In this document: positions 10,570 to 22,523 of the stretch, piece by piece
Layout of the letters: every line of letters begins with the position of its first letter
Numbering within the stretch: the stretch's first letter is position 1
Assembly (NCBI GenBank): GCA_022419385.1
Contig: JAJUBI010000007.1
Span: 2,761,768 to 2,825,767 of the forward strand
Origin: Paraconiothyrium sp. Pb-2020
Lineage: Eukaryota > Ascomycota > Dothideomycetes > Pleosporales > Didymosphaeriaceae
Direction: 5' to 3'
DNA length: 64,000 nucleotides
Made by a program: the position numbers and the translations under genes
The notes under the pieces: generated by a model
Told to the model about the DNA's origin: nothing
Database searches by the model: none
What the model saw: the letters and a program-made list of their open reading frames with translations, nothing else

Positions 10570-12747
10570 CTTGATATTTCCCCCTAGGGAGACGGGGCAA
10601 CTGGGCACAGACGCTAAAAGTTTGGCCCAATGTGCCCGTTGGGTTGACTACACGGTCCTGTGCGTACACACGTGGTGACGACGAGCGTATCTGACGGGGG
10701 GGCTAGACCGGGCGCAAGAATGCGTTTGACGATAGATACACAGGTACTGCCGATGCCGCTATGCGCGGAAGCGGAAGGCAGCGGGTCCTCGCCAATGATA
10801 AGGAAAATAACGGGGGTGGTGTGTTGCCTGTCGTGAGACTGTAGGTAGTGGTGTCGTGAGATGCAGAAGGTTTCAATGGTGTTTGTTCGGTCGCGGATAA
10901 GCGGAACCGCAGTTCCCTGAGGAAGGAGCGGATGAGGTGCAGGATACGCAATGGAAGCAGCGATGCAAGCAGCGATGTGGCGGAGAGCTAGCAAAATCGG
11001 TACCTGTAAGTGAGGACGCTTAGCTATGACGAGCTTCGGTTGAAAAGTTCGATGTTGGGTCAGAACATAAGGAAGGATAAGACTAATGCAGGCAGGGAAG
11101 CTGCGGGATCGCTCAGAGAACGACGACGCCTCTCTAGACCCTTGTGGCGGCAGAGGCTCCAATTTTTTCCTTGCCGGATATATTTATCAAGGCGGCCAGA
11201 AGTGTTCGTCGGCGCGACAAAGAGCTCGGTGGATTAGGAGAAGCGCGCCGACGCCAAAACCATGGAACCGCCGGCCATGGATCCTCTGGCAAGACGCTGC
11301 ACGGCTACGGGAGTGGCTGCTAGCTGCCGGCGCGCTGTTATTCTGGCAGCATGGTGTTTTGATATCGCGGCCACCGTGTGACTGCACAGCACCACCGCGC
11401 TGCCCACCCGTGGACGATAAGGCCGCACGTGAGCGCAGGCCGACTTGCGGCGCAAAATTCACCATCGCAAGCTTACCGTTAGCGGTAACCCGAGGGGAAT
11501 CTGGTGTGCGAGGCGCGACATTTGTTGCTGCACGGGGGAGAGGGACTGGCGATTTGCGTGCTTGGGGCGCGTTGGAAAAGTGGAACGTCTATTGCCAGGA
11601 TGCGAGCGAGCGACGGTTTGAGGATGCACGAGAGCAATCAGTGGGTATATATGGGTCCGCAAAGCCGCACTGCGCGTCCAATAGTGGCCTTGTCCCGCGC
11701 ACGACGTGGGATCTCCGTGATAGCAGCGTGGTGGAGCAGTCGCTTGCGTGGTCGAGAACTTCTCCTAAAACTCATGCCTCGTGCTGAGGCCCGCTGCCAG
11801 TCATTGCGAAGAGCCATTGCGGGACTGTCCGCGCTTCGTCGGGCTGCGAGGCCAGCAGTGTTGCGCTCGCGGTCAGGAGAGTAACAGTAGAGGACGGGGC
11901 TTCCGAGAGGGGGCAAGACGAGGAAAAGCTCGAAGGCTTGGCTCAACACGCTAAAGAGCCGCACTCCCTTGGACGGCACCCTCCACTTGGCCAACTCAGC
12001 ACGCTGCTGTGCGCGCGTTGGAACTGGAATTCTTCCCCTTCACATGCGATGCGAATGCAAGGGCTTGCCTTGATTACGACTCAACGCCGTGCCTGGTTAT
12101 CGCCAGCTCCGTGGTGTTGCGCCCCAGTCAGTAGCATCAGTAGCCTGGCTCAACACTTTGAGCCTCATTATCTCTGCTACACATAGACGCGTTGCTGCAC
12201 CAACCATGTGCGCCCTCCTCCTACAACTGACCGTCGCCACCAGGCACCGCGGAGTCGACCGAGCTGACGCCTCATGCACGCTCGGCTTAGAGCGGATAGT
12301 GGAGCCGCCCACGCATCGCATTCCTGAGCAGACGTCACAGGATCCACTGCGGTGCGCACAGCTCACGAACTCGACGCTGTCGTCACTGTCTGTCGCTTGA
12401 GGGCATTCCAGGTTCCAGTCTGCCCAGGTGACTTGCCCTTCTCCCCCGCCTCGTTCTCGTTCTCGCATGATTACTAAGCAGGGTCTTGACAGATCACGTG
12501 ATGCCACATGGATCTCCTTGGCACCCGTCTCTCCAAGGCCGGTGTATGTGGGGCACGCGTTTACCCCACGATTGATGAGGGGAAGACGGCCCATGGAGTA
12601 CATCGCCCCGGAGCGTGGGCGAGAGTCGGGCGAACCTTTGCCCCACCTCGTCATGGACATTCGTCTCGTCTTAAAAGCATGGCGATATTGATCAACAGAC
12701 TGACGAGACAGCACTAATCGTGCCATCCAGATACAGATACTGAAGCC
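10570..12747. other. Long GC-rich intergenic region
   Basis: About 2.2 kb separates the divergent PRM10-like and FAD monooxygenase genes. It is GC-rich and contains overlapping open frames on both strands (for example 11086-11787 + and 12097-12786 -). Their translations have no domain, are Arg/Pro/Ala-rich, and look like by-products of base composition. I see no repeat or RNA gene. Confidence 0.5.
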
Positions 12748-14168
12748 ATGCCCAAGATCAACCACGTACGCAGCCCTGAGCTCCAAATGAACAGGAACAT
12801 GACTGACAGCGCCAGATCGTTGTCGTAGGCTGTGGCCCCTCGGGACTGCTCCTGGGAACTATGCTCGCGCGCAACCTATCCATCAAGGTCACTATCCTCG
12901 ACGCCAACACTCAGATCGACAACAACCCACGCGCCGCCCACTATGCGCCATCCGCTATGTTCGACTTCAAGCGCGCCGGTATCCTTGACGAGGTGCGGGA
13001 GAAGGGACTGTCGCCCAGGGGCGTCTGCTGGCGATTGGACGACACCACCTTCCTTGCTGGTCTGGCTCGCGAGCCTGAAGATAGTGAGTACGCCATGCGC
13101 GTGCTTCCTCTGGACCAACTTGGCCCGCTCATTGTGAAGCACTTTAAGAGTTATCCCAACACCGAGATCCTATGGGGACACAGAGTGGTTGGCGTGAAGC
13201 AGGACGAGAATGGCGCAACCGCCATCGTGGAAACTGCGGATGGCGAGAAAAAGGAGATCACAGGGGACTATCTCGTAGGTGCAGATGGCGCATCAAGCGG
13301 TGTGCGGACGGCTTTGTTCGGGAAGGAATATCCCGGCGAAACCCTCCCACAGCAGATTGTGGCTACCAATGTACGCAACTCGATCATGCAGCGCTCGAAC
13401 CCGAGCTGACAAGCTAGGTCTATCTACCCTTCGATGAGAAGTTTGGTTACTGGGACTCCAACTTCATCGTGCACCCAACGGACTGGTACATGGCTGCCAA
13501 GATCACCCACGATGGCGTATGGCGAGTGACATACGGCGACGACGCAAATCTTTCGCGCGACGAGCTCGTGAAGCGCCAACCATTACGTTACGAGAAGATC
13601 TTACCGGGCCACCCAAAACCGCACGAATATAAGCTAGTCAGCATGAGTCCGTATAAGCTGCAGCAGAGATGCGCGCCAAGCTTCAGAGTAGGCAAGATCC
13701 TACTAGTAGCAGATGCGGCTCACCTGTGCAATCCATTGTAAGTAGTCTAGCCTTTTACACAAGCCACTTGAGCTAAAAAGCAACAGTGGAGGCCTCGGTC
13801 TGACCGGAGGTTTCGCCGATGTTGGCTCTCTTTACGACTGCTTTACAGGCATCCATCAAGACGAACTCGATGAATCGATCCTCGACAAATACAGCGAGAT
13901 CCGTATCAAGATCTGGCGGGAGATGATCGATCCTATGTCACGTGCCAATTTCCACCGTTTATGGGACCCCGCATGCGTGAAGGAGAGGGAAGAGTTCTTC
14001 AAATTCTGCGAGCGTGCGGATCAAGACCCGGTATGGGGCAAGTCGGTCGCTGAAGCTGTTCACGCGGTGCGGCACGACTTTACGCAGTACTTCAAGAGCA
14101 AGCAGAAGGAGGCGCCGCTGGAGGCGAACGCCGCGAATGCGGCACCCGCTGTAGAGGCCGCAGCATAA
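12748..14168 (+). CDS. FAD-dependent aromatic-ring monooxygenase
   Basis: Predicted 424-residue flavin monooxygenase of the PHBH/salicylate-hydroxylase type, which hydroxylates aromatic or polyketide substrates with NAD(P)H and O2. Exons are 12748-12765 (an 18-bp first exon), 12816-13370, 13418-13737 and 13787-14168; introns are 50, 47 and 49 bp, and all joins are in frame. Splicing restores the three FAD/NAD(P)H motifs. These are the Rossmann GxGxxG (VVGCGPSGLLLG, near residue 10), the DG motif (DYLVGADGASSGVR) and the GD-type motif (KILLVADAAHLCNPFGGLGLTGG, whose last part is created by intron removal). The GD motif reads AD, which is tolerated in the family. It ends in an Ala-rich tail. 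A P450 gene follows 348 bp downstream on the same strand, suggesting a shared oxidative pathway. The substrate is unknown. Confidence 0.88.
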
Positions 14169-14344
14169 ACTGCACCGAATTCCCCAAAATCTTAACAGTA
14201 TCTATGTATATATTTCAAATGTAGTGCCACTGCCCCACTATGTGTCCCTGCATCACTGTCACGTTTGTGTATGCCTAAAGAGGCTTACCCCACATTTGGA
14301 GTAGAGTGCCTGCCAGTCAGACCGTGCCAGTTCGACTCTACCAA

Positions 14345-14370
14345 CTAGTACCCCATCCCTAGTACCCCAT
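14345..14370. repeat. Two direct copies of CTAGTACCCCAT
   Basis: The 12-base word occurs at 14345-14356 and 14359-14370, about 150 bp upstream of the P450 start codon. It may be a small duplication or a paired upstream element. Confidence 0.4.
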
Positions 14371-14516
14371 ACTATACACACTGCGCTTATACGAGGGCAG
14401 GTCATGGTAAACGGAGTGCTAAGAATTGGACCTCATTCCTGTTGGCTCTACAAAAGAATTGTCCCTCTGAACTATCTCACTGTATCATTCGCCCTTCAGT
14501 GATTGCAACTACCACC

Positions 14517-16487
14517 ATGTCCACCGCACTTTCATTCATACCAACAACCCTCCTAGCCATCTCCCTTCTTCTCCTCGCCCGATTATGGAGCAATATCCAA
14601 TGGCGCAGGAAATACAAGCTCCCACCTGGTCCAAAAGGCATCCCATTCTTCGGCAACATGTTTCAGATGCCACCCTGGCACCAAGGACCCTGGGCCCAGC
14701 AAATGGCCCAGAAGTACGGTGAAATGTATATCTCGCATTTCCTCTCTCACTCACCGCCATAATAACACTCCGTAGGTTCACCCTCCAAATCGCAAGCAAT
14801 ACCTGGGTCTTCCTCAACTCCTCCCGCGTCGTGGCCGACTTGCTCGAGAAGCGCTCCGCGATATACTCGTCGAGGCCGCGCTTTCCCTACACGTCGACGT
14901 TGATGTCGGGGGATTGCCGCATGGTGCTGCAGCCGTATGGGCCGCAGTGGCGCGCGATACGCAAGATCATGCATAGCATTCTCAACGGGAAGAACGCGGA
15001 TACGTTCGCGCCGTTTCAGGATGTGGAGAGTAAACAGCTGGTCTTTGACGTGCTGAGGGAGCCGGTGAGTGATCCATGTGGTACAAAGAACATTCACACT
15101 GATTCTGCTCTCGTGCCTTAGGACTTGTGGTGGAAGGCGAACCAGAGATTTGCCAACAGCGTGATCATGAGCGTTGTCTTCGGGAAGCGGATTACTAGCT
15201 TGGAACAGAGACAACAGGAGGGGAAGAGCAACGTGGACAAGCTGTTCGACACAAGCCAGGAGTTCATCGCTGCACTGCAGCCAGGAGCGAATCTAGTGGA
15301 TACGTTCTACTTCCTTGATCGATTGCCGAAGCCGCTGAAGTGGTGGACGCGGAGAGGTGAAGAAGCATTCCAGAGACTGCTTGATGTGTATGGGACTGAG
15401 ATGAGGGATCTGGAGGAGAGGATAAGCATGGAGACCTGTCCGCCATGTTTTGCGAGCAAGTTCATCGAGGATCCTGAGAGTGGGAAGCTGGGCGAGACTC
15501 AGAGGCTATTTGCGCTAGGAAGTCTGATGGAGGCGGGGAGTGATACGAGTCGGATGACGTTGAGTCAGATTGTTGCTGCCGCCGCGACAGACAGGCGATG
15601 GGTAAAAGAGGCGCAGGCCGAGTTGGACCGAGTGTGCGGCGATGCGGCACGGTTGCCTGAGTTTAGTGATCGTGGTAAGCTGCCGTACCTGAGCGCGGTT
15701 GCGAAAGAAGGGTTCCGGTGGAGACCATTCGCAGAGATAGGTACGCGTCCCAGAGAACCATGGAGGCGAATCCATGGTAGCGAAGCATTTACGAGTGGGT
15801 GGTCTGATGTTATCTGTCCGGCCCATCTATTGTTGCGCAATGTCCTGAGACGACATGAGCGTGTTGACCTTGATGGTGGCTGATCTTGAACCTAGGTATG
15901 TTCCATACGCTCATCAAAGACGACGTGTACGAGGGTTATCACTTTCCTGCCGGTACTGTGTTCACATGGAATGCCTGGCACATTGCATTGAACCCGGACG
16001 AATACCCCGACCCACTGCGATTCTGGCCTGAGAGGTGGCTTGACCCAAAGATCCAGGCCGTCGATCCAAGTAAAATCCAAGATCCGCTAGCTGGCCATTG
16101 GAGTTTCGGTGCGGGAAGAAGAGTCTGTACTGGGTACCATGTAGGCGATTCAAATGTGTAAGTTTCCCATTTTCATTGTTCGACTGCGACACCTCGTGCT
16201 GCCCCCGCATATCTAGACCTGCTTCTTTTTCATTACCTTGTTTTAGATTCACCATATTTGGTAAATTCCAAATAGTTACTGACTGGTTGACCAGCTGGAT
16301 CGCGGCAGCACGGCTGCTCTACTGCTTTGAATTCGAGCAACTCGCAGGGAAGGAGATCGATACGCTGAACATGAACGTGGCGGAGCATCGCTGGGCTCCA
16401 TTTGAGGTCCGCATCACGGCACGGAGCGACGCGCATAGGAAGCTAATCGAGAGGTGTGGTGGGGAAGCTGTGGGGGTTTCCTATTGA
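14517..16487 (+). CDS. Cytochrome P450 monooxygenase (microsomal)
   Basis: Predicted 523-residue haem-thiolate enzyme. Exons are 14517-14725, 14776-15064, 15122-15740, 15896-16157 and 16295-16487; introns are 50, 57, 155 and 137 bp, and every join keeps frame. The N terminus has a membrane anchor (residues about 5-22) and the proline hinge KLPPGPKGIPFFGNM. The oxygen-binding I-helix motif AGSDT is at 304-308, the K-helix ExxR (EGFR) at 362-365, a PERW element near 417, and the haem-binding FGAGRRVCTG with the ligand Cys at about 450. The overall look resembles fungal secondary-metabolism P450s of the O-methylsterigmatocystin oxidoreductase type, but I would not assign a family number. It lies directly after the FAD monooxygenase and in the same orientation. 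Family call certain; substrate unknown. Confidence 0.9.
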
Positions 16488-18004
16488 TTTATCGATACGA
16501 GCAGGTGAGGCGTCGATGCCTGTGTTAGTGGGTGAATTGCTTCTTCGAGGAGAGTGATGCGCGCCCGAGTGCTCGTCCTACGCGGCCCTGAGACTAGTCT
16601 GGAGATGCAAGATTTCGCGTTAATTGCTTCTTCGCATCCGAGATCCGAGTGCTGCGCGGTAGAGACATGCGCATCAAGATCGTCTAGAGTTCCTTACCAC
16701 GGGTGAGTTGGTGAGGCTGCGATAGTGGCGTGGGCCGAGGTTGAGGCAAGCGGTGGCTTGGACATGCGGCGCAGTCCCCAGCTGTCTTCGAGGCAAGATC
16801 AATATTCCCCGACAAGATCACCATCGTCATTCCACCTGTCGTGTCACCGTCATCTAATCCGATCACCTGGAAGTTCGGCTTGCCCGTGCAGTTGTCACGT
16901 TGAGACTGGTTGACATCGAGACTTGACATGCGCCTTTGGCCGTTTGCGTGCCGGTCCCAAGGCACCGGAATCTGAGGGCTTATATACTTATGTTTCTCCC
17001 TCCTAATACGGCCTCTTAAGCGAGCTACGAGCACTTACGCACGCTTAAGCTCGGTCCCTTCTTTGTTTTGCCTGCGTCTGACTTGGTCTCCGGCACTACG
17101 GACCGCCCTTGGCTCAGAAGCTATTTTGGAAGTGTGCCTAAGGCAAGGTAAGTCACGAGACGGAATCGATAGTGTCCTCTGCCATAGGCGGTGTCCGCAA
17201 TTGCAGTTCGCCGAAGTACACAGATTGAGGATGACGTTCGCTGGATCACGACAGTCGTTCCTACCGACGGCGTCTATGTGTAGCGGACGCCTTCCAGCCC
17301 CGTCTCCCCTTTGGGTATGACAGTCCCGATCTGGATAGTAAGGTCCGATGGCAACACACCACTCACATGATGGGGAGCTTCAAAAGCGGATAATCTTTGG
17401 AAAGTGAAGCCTAACAAAATCCACCCTACGGGACAACTATCACGGAGTCTTCAGCTTCCGAGACAACAAAGAGGGGCGGTCATACGATGCAGCAATGCAG
17501 TATGGTGCTATCATTGTTAGGGACGGTCCACGCTGACCATAGATTTCCCAAAAACCAAGTCCAAATCAGGACTCTCCGAGGCTAGGACAGGGTCTGGATA
17601 ATGCAGCTGAGATGGATCTATGTTCGCCGACCACTCTGACATCGGGGCTTCAGAGAATTACGGCTTTGCAGAGTATCCACTCATTCAGGAGTATCATGGT
17701 ATAAATGAATCTGTGATGGACGTCGTGGCGGCTCACATGCTGAGAACACTACCAACGGCTTCGCAGAACCTCAGCCTTTGCCGAGAGTGCATATCAGCCT
17801 AGCTGCTGCTCTTCTACCTACCTGCAATTTTCACTGTTTACACCCACGTCACACTCAACCGTTTGTGAGCCCTGACGTCAGCCCTCTTTCTGTGGAAAGT
17901 CTCAAGGGTTGAAAAAACGGGCATCAGAGAGCGACTATTAGTTACATACGCAGTTCCACATTTATACTTTTACCTCATCACCTTGTTCAACTACCCTCAC
18001 CGAT
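16488..18004. other. Intergenic, no gene seen
   Basis: About 1.5 kb separates the two P450 genes. Short frames on both strands (for example 16684-17034 -, 17620-17802 +) lack recognisable domains. I see no gene, repeat or RNA here. A TTTATACTTT element at 17961-17970 could serve the downstream P450. Confidence 0.5.
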
Positions 18005-19655
18005 ATGCACACGATATTGGCAATCATAGTACTTGCCTTGGCCATCCCATATGGGATACTCTGTGCGGCTCTACACGCCACACAGAGTGAAACAGAGCCT
18101 CGATTACTACCAATAACAATACCTTTCCTGGATTCCGCCATTGGGATTGCAAGACATAAAGTTGACTACCTCGTCAGCTTGCGGTACATTTCTGCCCCTC
18201 TACTATTGCACGAGTGTACCACTAATTCTCCGACAGAAGACGGTATGGACTGCCAATCTACACCTTACGGATGCCCTTCCAGAAGATCTACGTCATCAAC
18301 GCGCCGCAGCTGATTCACGAGGTACAGAACAAAACGAATCTTACCACGTTTGTACCGACGCTGCTCGACTTTGGTATGCTCTTCAGCGGGTTGAAAACGA
18401 GCTCTAAGCAGACTCTCACAAGAGCTTTTGGCGTTCATGGCAACGGCTTCACGAACAGCGTCCACAAGTACTTAGCACATGGATCAGGCTTGCACGCGGC
18501 TACGCGCACAGCGGTAGAAAAACTCACTGCGAGCACTCGCAACATCCCCGCCACTCAAGATCAAGTTGGCCTTTACGAGACATTGCGACACCAGCTCTGC
18601 CTGGCGCTCACTGGTGCTATATATGGTCCCGAGAATCCCTATGATGACCCTGCTGTGGAGAAAAGTTGGCTGTACGTATCACCCCTGGTTCTTGAATGTT
18701 CCGTATGACAGAGATCAATAACTAACAGCATCGCAGAGATTTCGTACCCGGCATCAGCCACCTGCTGTACAGCCCCTTTTCGTCGCTCACGGCGCGCAAA
18801 GCTCTCAAAGCACGCGCCCGCGTCATCAAAGCCTTCCAACATTACTTTGAGACTGGCGGCCACACGCAAGCCTTCGCGATGATTCCCGAGATGTTCAATA
18901 CCTACCTAAACCACGGTCTGTCAACAGCGGAAGCGGCAAAGCTGGAGATGGCTACATCACTCGCTATGCTCAGCAGCGGTGCGATCAGCGCGTTCTGGCT
19001 CATGTTTCACATCGTCTCGGACCCCAACGCTCTCCGCGAATGCCGCCAAGAGCTCCTCAACCTCGTTGTCAATGAGGTTGTTACTCCGACCGGCAAGGCA
19101 AAGGTGTTGGACCTAAGTAGCGTAAAGACGCAATGCCCCATCTTGATGGCAATGTGGCATGAGACACTCCGATACCACAGCACTGTCATCAACGTCAAGA
19201 AAGTGCAACACGACACTACCCTCGCATCACAGTACTACCTCAAGAAGGGTGCGATTGTGATGATCCCCGGCACTGCAGTACACCATGATACCGACATATG
19301 GGGTCCAACTGCTTCGACATTCGACCACAAGCGCTTTTTCTCCGCTGAGGGTCGCATGAAGCTGACCAACACTACCGCATTCCGACCTTTCGGTGCTGGT
19401 ACCACAATGTGTCCCGGGAGGCACTTCTCCACCAGTGCGGTACTGTCATTAGTAGCGATGATCCTGCTACAGTTCGATATCGAGGCTGTCGAGGGTCAGT
19501 GGCAGATGCCTACAAAGCAGAACGCGGACATGTGGAATGCGATGCCGAAGCCGGACCAAGATGTGCCGGTGAGGATTTGCCGCAGACGCGAGCAGGATTT
19601 CTCTGGAACAGAGTGGAAGTTCGTATGGGGAAATACGGCGGAAAAGAATGAGTAG
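18005..19655 (+). CDS. Cytochrome P450, CYP7/CYP8-like
   Basis: Predicted 510-residue P450. Exons are 18005-18183, 18237-18671 and 18737-19655, with introns of 53 and 65 bp, all in frame. A signal-anchor covers the first 20 residues. The K-helix ExxR is HETLRYHS, and the haem loop reads FRPFGAGTTMCPGRHF with the ligand Cys at about 430. The I-helix reads LSSGAISAFWLMFH and lacks the usual (A/G)Gx(D/E)T with its proton-relay threonine. The general texture (YLKKGAIVMIPGTAVHHD, DIWGPTASTFDHKRF) resembles the CYP7/CYP8-like fungal P450s rather than the other P450 in this window. The missing threonine is compatible with an isomerase or dehydratase-like chemistry, but this is inference. It is in the same orientation as the flanking enzyme genes. 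Confidence 0.9.
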
Positions 19656-20250
19656 CTCGTGGGGGATGTGAGCTTTCGTTCTGCACTGGTTGGCTGCATG
19701 GCTATGCGTTAGCCCTTATTGTCGATATTCGTTCGTGATCCCTATCGTCTTTAGATACGGGACTGTATATAGCGCTCCTGGTTCGAGGGTAAATAGGGTT
19801 TACTTGCGATTGTAGATACTATACATTCAGGACAGGGAGTCTTAGATTGTTGGATCATGCCTACTTTAGGCAATATGGCAATGCAACGTGCTCCACGAGG
19901 AAGTTCCGGTCCGCGTTGAGACCACATAGTGTAATGTTAGACATTTCAGCACGATATGATGGTTCATGCGAAGTCTGTCTTGTCGAGATAATTTACCTTC
20001 CTTTTCGGTTTAGTGGTCCTAGCTCGGCTTAGCCTCGCCCCACTAGTGAAATTCATAACGTGTCTGTATCCATGCGAGCTGATTTTTACCACAATCGCGG
20101 CCTTGCTGACGTTAGCCAACTCTGGAGAGCAGCAATAAGCGTCAAAGATGATCAGGCGGTGACGCTATCAACGTACAGTCGGCCCCACAACAAAGCCTTG
20201 TCATAGAGTACTTTCTTTTCAACTGCTCTCTCCCGCCGATTCGCAACACG
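19656..20250. other. Intergenic, no gene seen
   Basis: This holds the 3' region of the second P450 and the promoter of the tannase-like gene. It has only short frames and no identifiable element. Confidence 0.5.
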
Positions 20251-21987
20251 ATGCTCTCGAAGAGAGTGCTTGTGTGGCTTGCGGCCATCTTAACAGTAAA
20301 ATGCAAGGACGAAATCGAGCCAAGAGATGCGCCTCCGTTGGAGCCAGTGTGCGATGATACAGTATTCAGCCCGCCGAGTCTCGGTGTTGGTGTCACGATA
20401 AGCTCCATGAAAGCTAGGATCCAGCGGAACTATACCTCGCTCGGGGGCATGCATGGGATACCGGATATAGAGGGTCTCAACTTTTGCCAGGTCGAGGTAC
20501 ATCTCAATCATAAGGGAAGCGATGATGACGTCTTGGTCGAGGTATGGCTTCCGTTGACGCGCGAGGATTGGAACGGTCGCTTCCAAGCGACGGGAGGAGG
20601 AGGTATGTCGACAGGTATGCTTGGAACAGCACTTGGGCCTGCTGTTCGTGGGGGTTACGCGGCTTCCTCTACCGATGGCGGCCACCCTGTCCAAAGAACC
20701 GACGACACAACATGGGTTTTGAAGGAAGACGGCACGATCGACTGGAACCTGTTGACCAACTTTGCCACTCGCAGTCTTGCTGAGTCGGTTATTCTGGGAA
20801 AAATCATTACCGAACAGTTCTATCAGGAGAAGCCGAAATACTCATACTGGAACGGGTGTTCTCAAGGCGGGAGGCAAGGCTACGTTCTAGCGCAACAGTA
20901 CCCTCACATACTAGATGGCATCCTTGCAAACGCTCCTGCGATAAGTCTGACTCATCTCGCAATGGCAGAATTCTGGCCTCAACTGGTCATGAAAGAAGAA
21001 GGATCGTGGATGTCGAGCTGCGAGTTCAATTACTTCCGTCAGAAAGCGATGGAAAGCTGCGATATGATTGACGGCGTCAGTGATGGAGTAATATCTGAGC
21101 CAGAACTGTGCGACTTTGATCCGCTTCACCTAATCGGTCAAGTTTTCTATTGCGAAGATAAACAAGTAGAAGTCTCGAGGGCCATGGCAAATATCGTGCA
21201 ACGAATCGAACAGGGTCCTCGAACACCAGTCAAAACACCTCTTTGGCACGGCCTGGCGCATGGTACCAGTTTCGATCGCCTGGCAGGCACTACCACTTCT
21301 ACAGACGGAACGCGAACACCTAAACCCTTTCCTATATCCACTGGCTTCATCCGCAACTTTCTCGTGAAAGATGAATCTTTCAACACCACTAGGCTCAACT
21401 ATGCTGAATATATGGCGTTATGGGTTCAAGGAAACGCAGAATTCGGGTGGCTACTTGACGCTGATAGGCCAGACCTTACAAGCATGCAGACATCAGGAAC
21501 GAAGCTACTTAGCTGGCACGGGACCAGCGATCCACTCATCCCGTATCAGTCTATTGTGGAGTATCGGAAACGCGTGGAAATTCTTATGGGCGGCGCGAAT
21601 GAAGTCGACAAGTTCTACCGCCTCTTTTTAGCGCCAGGTGTGGAGCATTGTGCCAGAGGTAATGGACCTGTTCCCAAGGACCCGCTTTCTGCCCTAGTAC
21701 AATGGGTCGAGGATGGACTGGCGCCCGAAACACTGGAAGCAGAGACTACAACGTACGAAGGAGATCGTGTCACGCGCGAGCTCTGTGCTTGGCCTGGAAA
21801 CGCCCGTTATATGGGGATAGGTGACCCGAAGAGAGCCTCTAGCTGGACCTGTCAAGGAGGTACTGAAAGGCCTGAGGAGGACTTGGCTCAAGATGAGGAT
21901 GATATCCAGTTGGGTCGAGCTGGTCAAATACTGGATGGGCTGAAGGACAGGCTTGAGGGACTTGGCCTGGGTCTTACAATTGGTTAG
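20251..21987 (+). CDS. Secreted tannase/feruloyl esterase family hydrolase
   Basis: A single-exon gene for a 578-residue esterase that would cleave ester bonds of phenolic acids such as gallate or ferulate outside the cell. A signal peptide covers about residues 1-18. The family's CS-D-HC signature is complete: nucleophile Ser204 in WNGCSQGGRQG, Asp427 in HGTSDPLIP, and His466 in APGVEHCARG. The Cys residues next to the serine and the histidine form the characteristic disulfide linking the catalytic site. Other family blocks are visible (NGRFQATGGGG, AASSTDGGH). The length agrees with fungal tannases and feruloyl esterase B enzymes, with a roughly 30-residue charged C-terminal extension. Which phenolic ester it prefers cannot be told. 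It follows two P450s and an aromatic monooxygenase, so a phenolic substrate fits the neighbourhood. Confidence 0.92.
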   Translation: MLSKRVLVWLAAILTVKCKDEIEPRDAPPLEPVCDDTVFSPPSLGVGVTISSMKARIQRNYTSLGGMHGIPDIEGLNFCQVEVHLNHKGSDDDVLVEVWLPLTREDWNGRFQATGGGGMSTGMLGTALGPAVRGGYAASSTDGGHPVQRTDDTTWVLKEDGTIDWNLLTNFATRSLAESVILGKIITEQFYQEKPKYSYWNGCSQGGRQGYVLAQQYPHILDGILANAPAISLTHLAMAEFWPQLVMKEEGSWMSSCEFNYFRQKAMESCDMIDGVSDGVISEPELCDFDPLHLIGQVFYCEDKQVEVSRAMANIVQRIEQGPRTPVKTPLWHGLAHGTSFDRLAGTTTSTDGTRTPKPFPISTGFIRNFLVKDESFNTTRLNYAEYMALWVQGNAEFGWLLDADRPDLTSMQTSGTKLLSWHGTSDPLIPYQSIVEYRKRVEILMGGANEVDKFYRLFLAPGVEHCARGNGPVPKDPLSALVQWVEDGLAPETLEAETTTYEGDRVTRELCAWPGNARYMGIGDPKRASSWTCQGGTERPEEDLAQDEDDIQLGRAGQILDGLKDRLEGLGLGLTIG

Positions 21988-22523
21988 ACCTAGCGCACCG
22001 CGGAGTCTGACGATGCGATACAACACCGGGTTCTTGTTTCCAGATGAAGATGCGGAGCAGAATATCAGCCGCCATCTATTCGTTTTACGAGCCGAGATCT
22101 GGAAGCCAAGACATTACCCGAACCTTAACGACAACACGTCAATAAGAATTCTCCGAGCACCAATGGTAATCTGCTAGGATAATATACGTTGCGGATGAAT
22201 TACCGTTCAGGGATACATAAGCTTGCACGTGTCTGGATGCTTTCGCGGGGAAGCTCCCCGGTCTCCTTTTGCCGGACCTTGCACGAACAAAGACCGAGAA
22301 GATTTATCCAATATCACGCTCAATCACAACACAGCAACAAGTCTTCTCGTCCTTGCGAATCAATATTTTAGCTCATCTACGGCAAATGTTGCTGCCAATA
22401 GTGCACTCCAAACCTGGCTTAGAACCTTTGCACCCACATTGAAGTAGACCTTCAAATATCCAGCAGCAGTGCCTTTGCTGGCTCTTCGAGAGTTCAAGGC
22501 AAGCACTGCGTCTCCTACCCACA
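21988..22523. other. Intergenic, no gene seen
   Basis: Short spacer between two secreted-hydrolase genes. The frames on it are below 75 codons and have no domain. Confidence 0.5.

Noticed and set aside
11086..12786. Overlapping 229-233 codon frames on opposite strands in the GC-rich spacer
   Set aside because: No domain, no convincing start or splice context, and Arg/Pro-rich translations are typical of GC-rich noncoding DNA.
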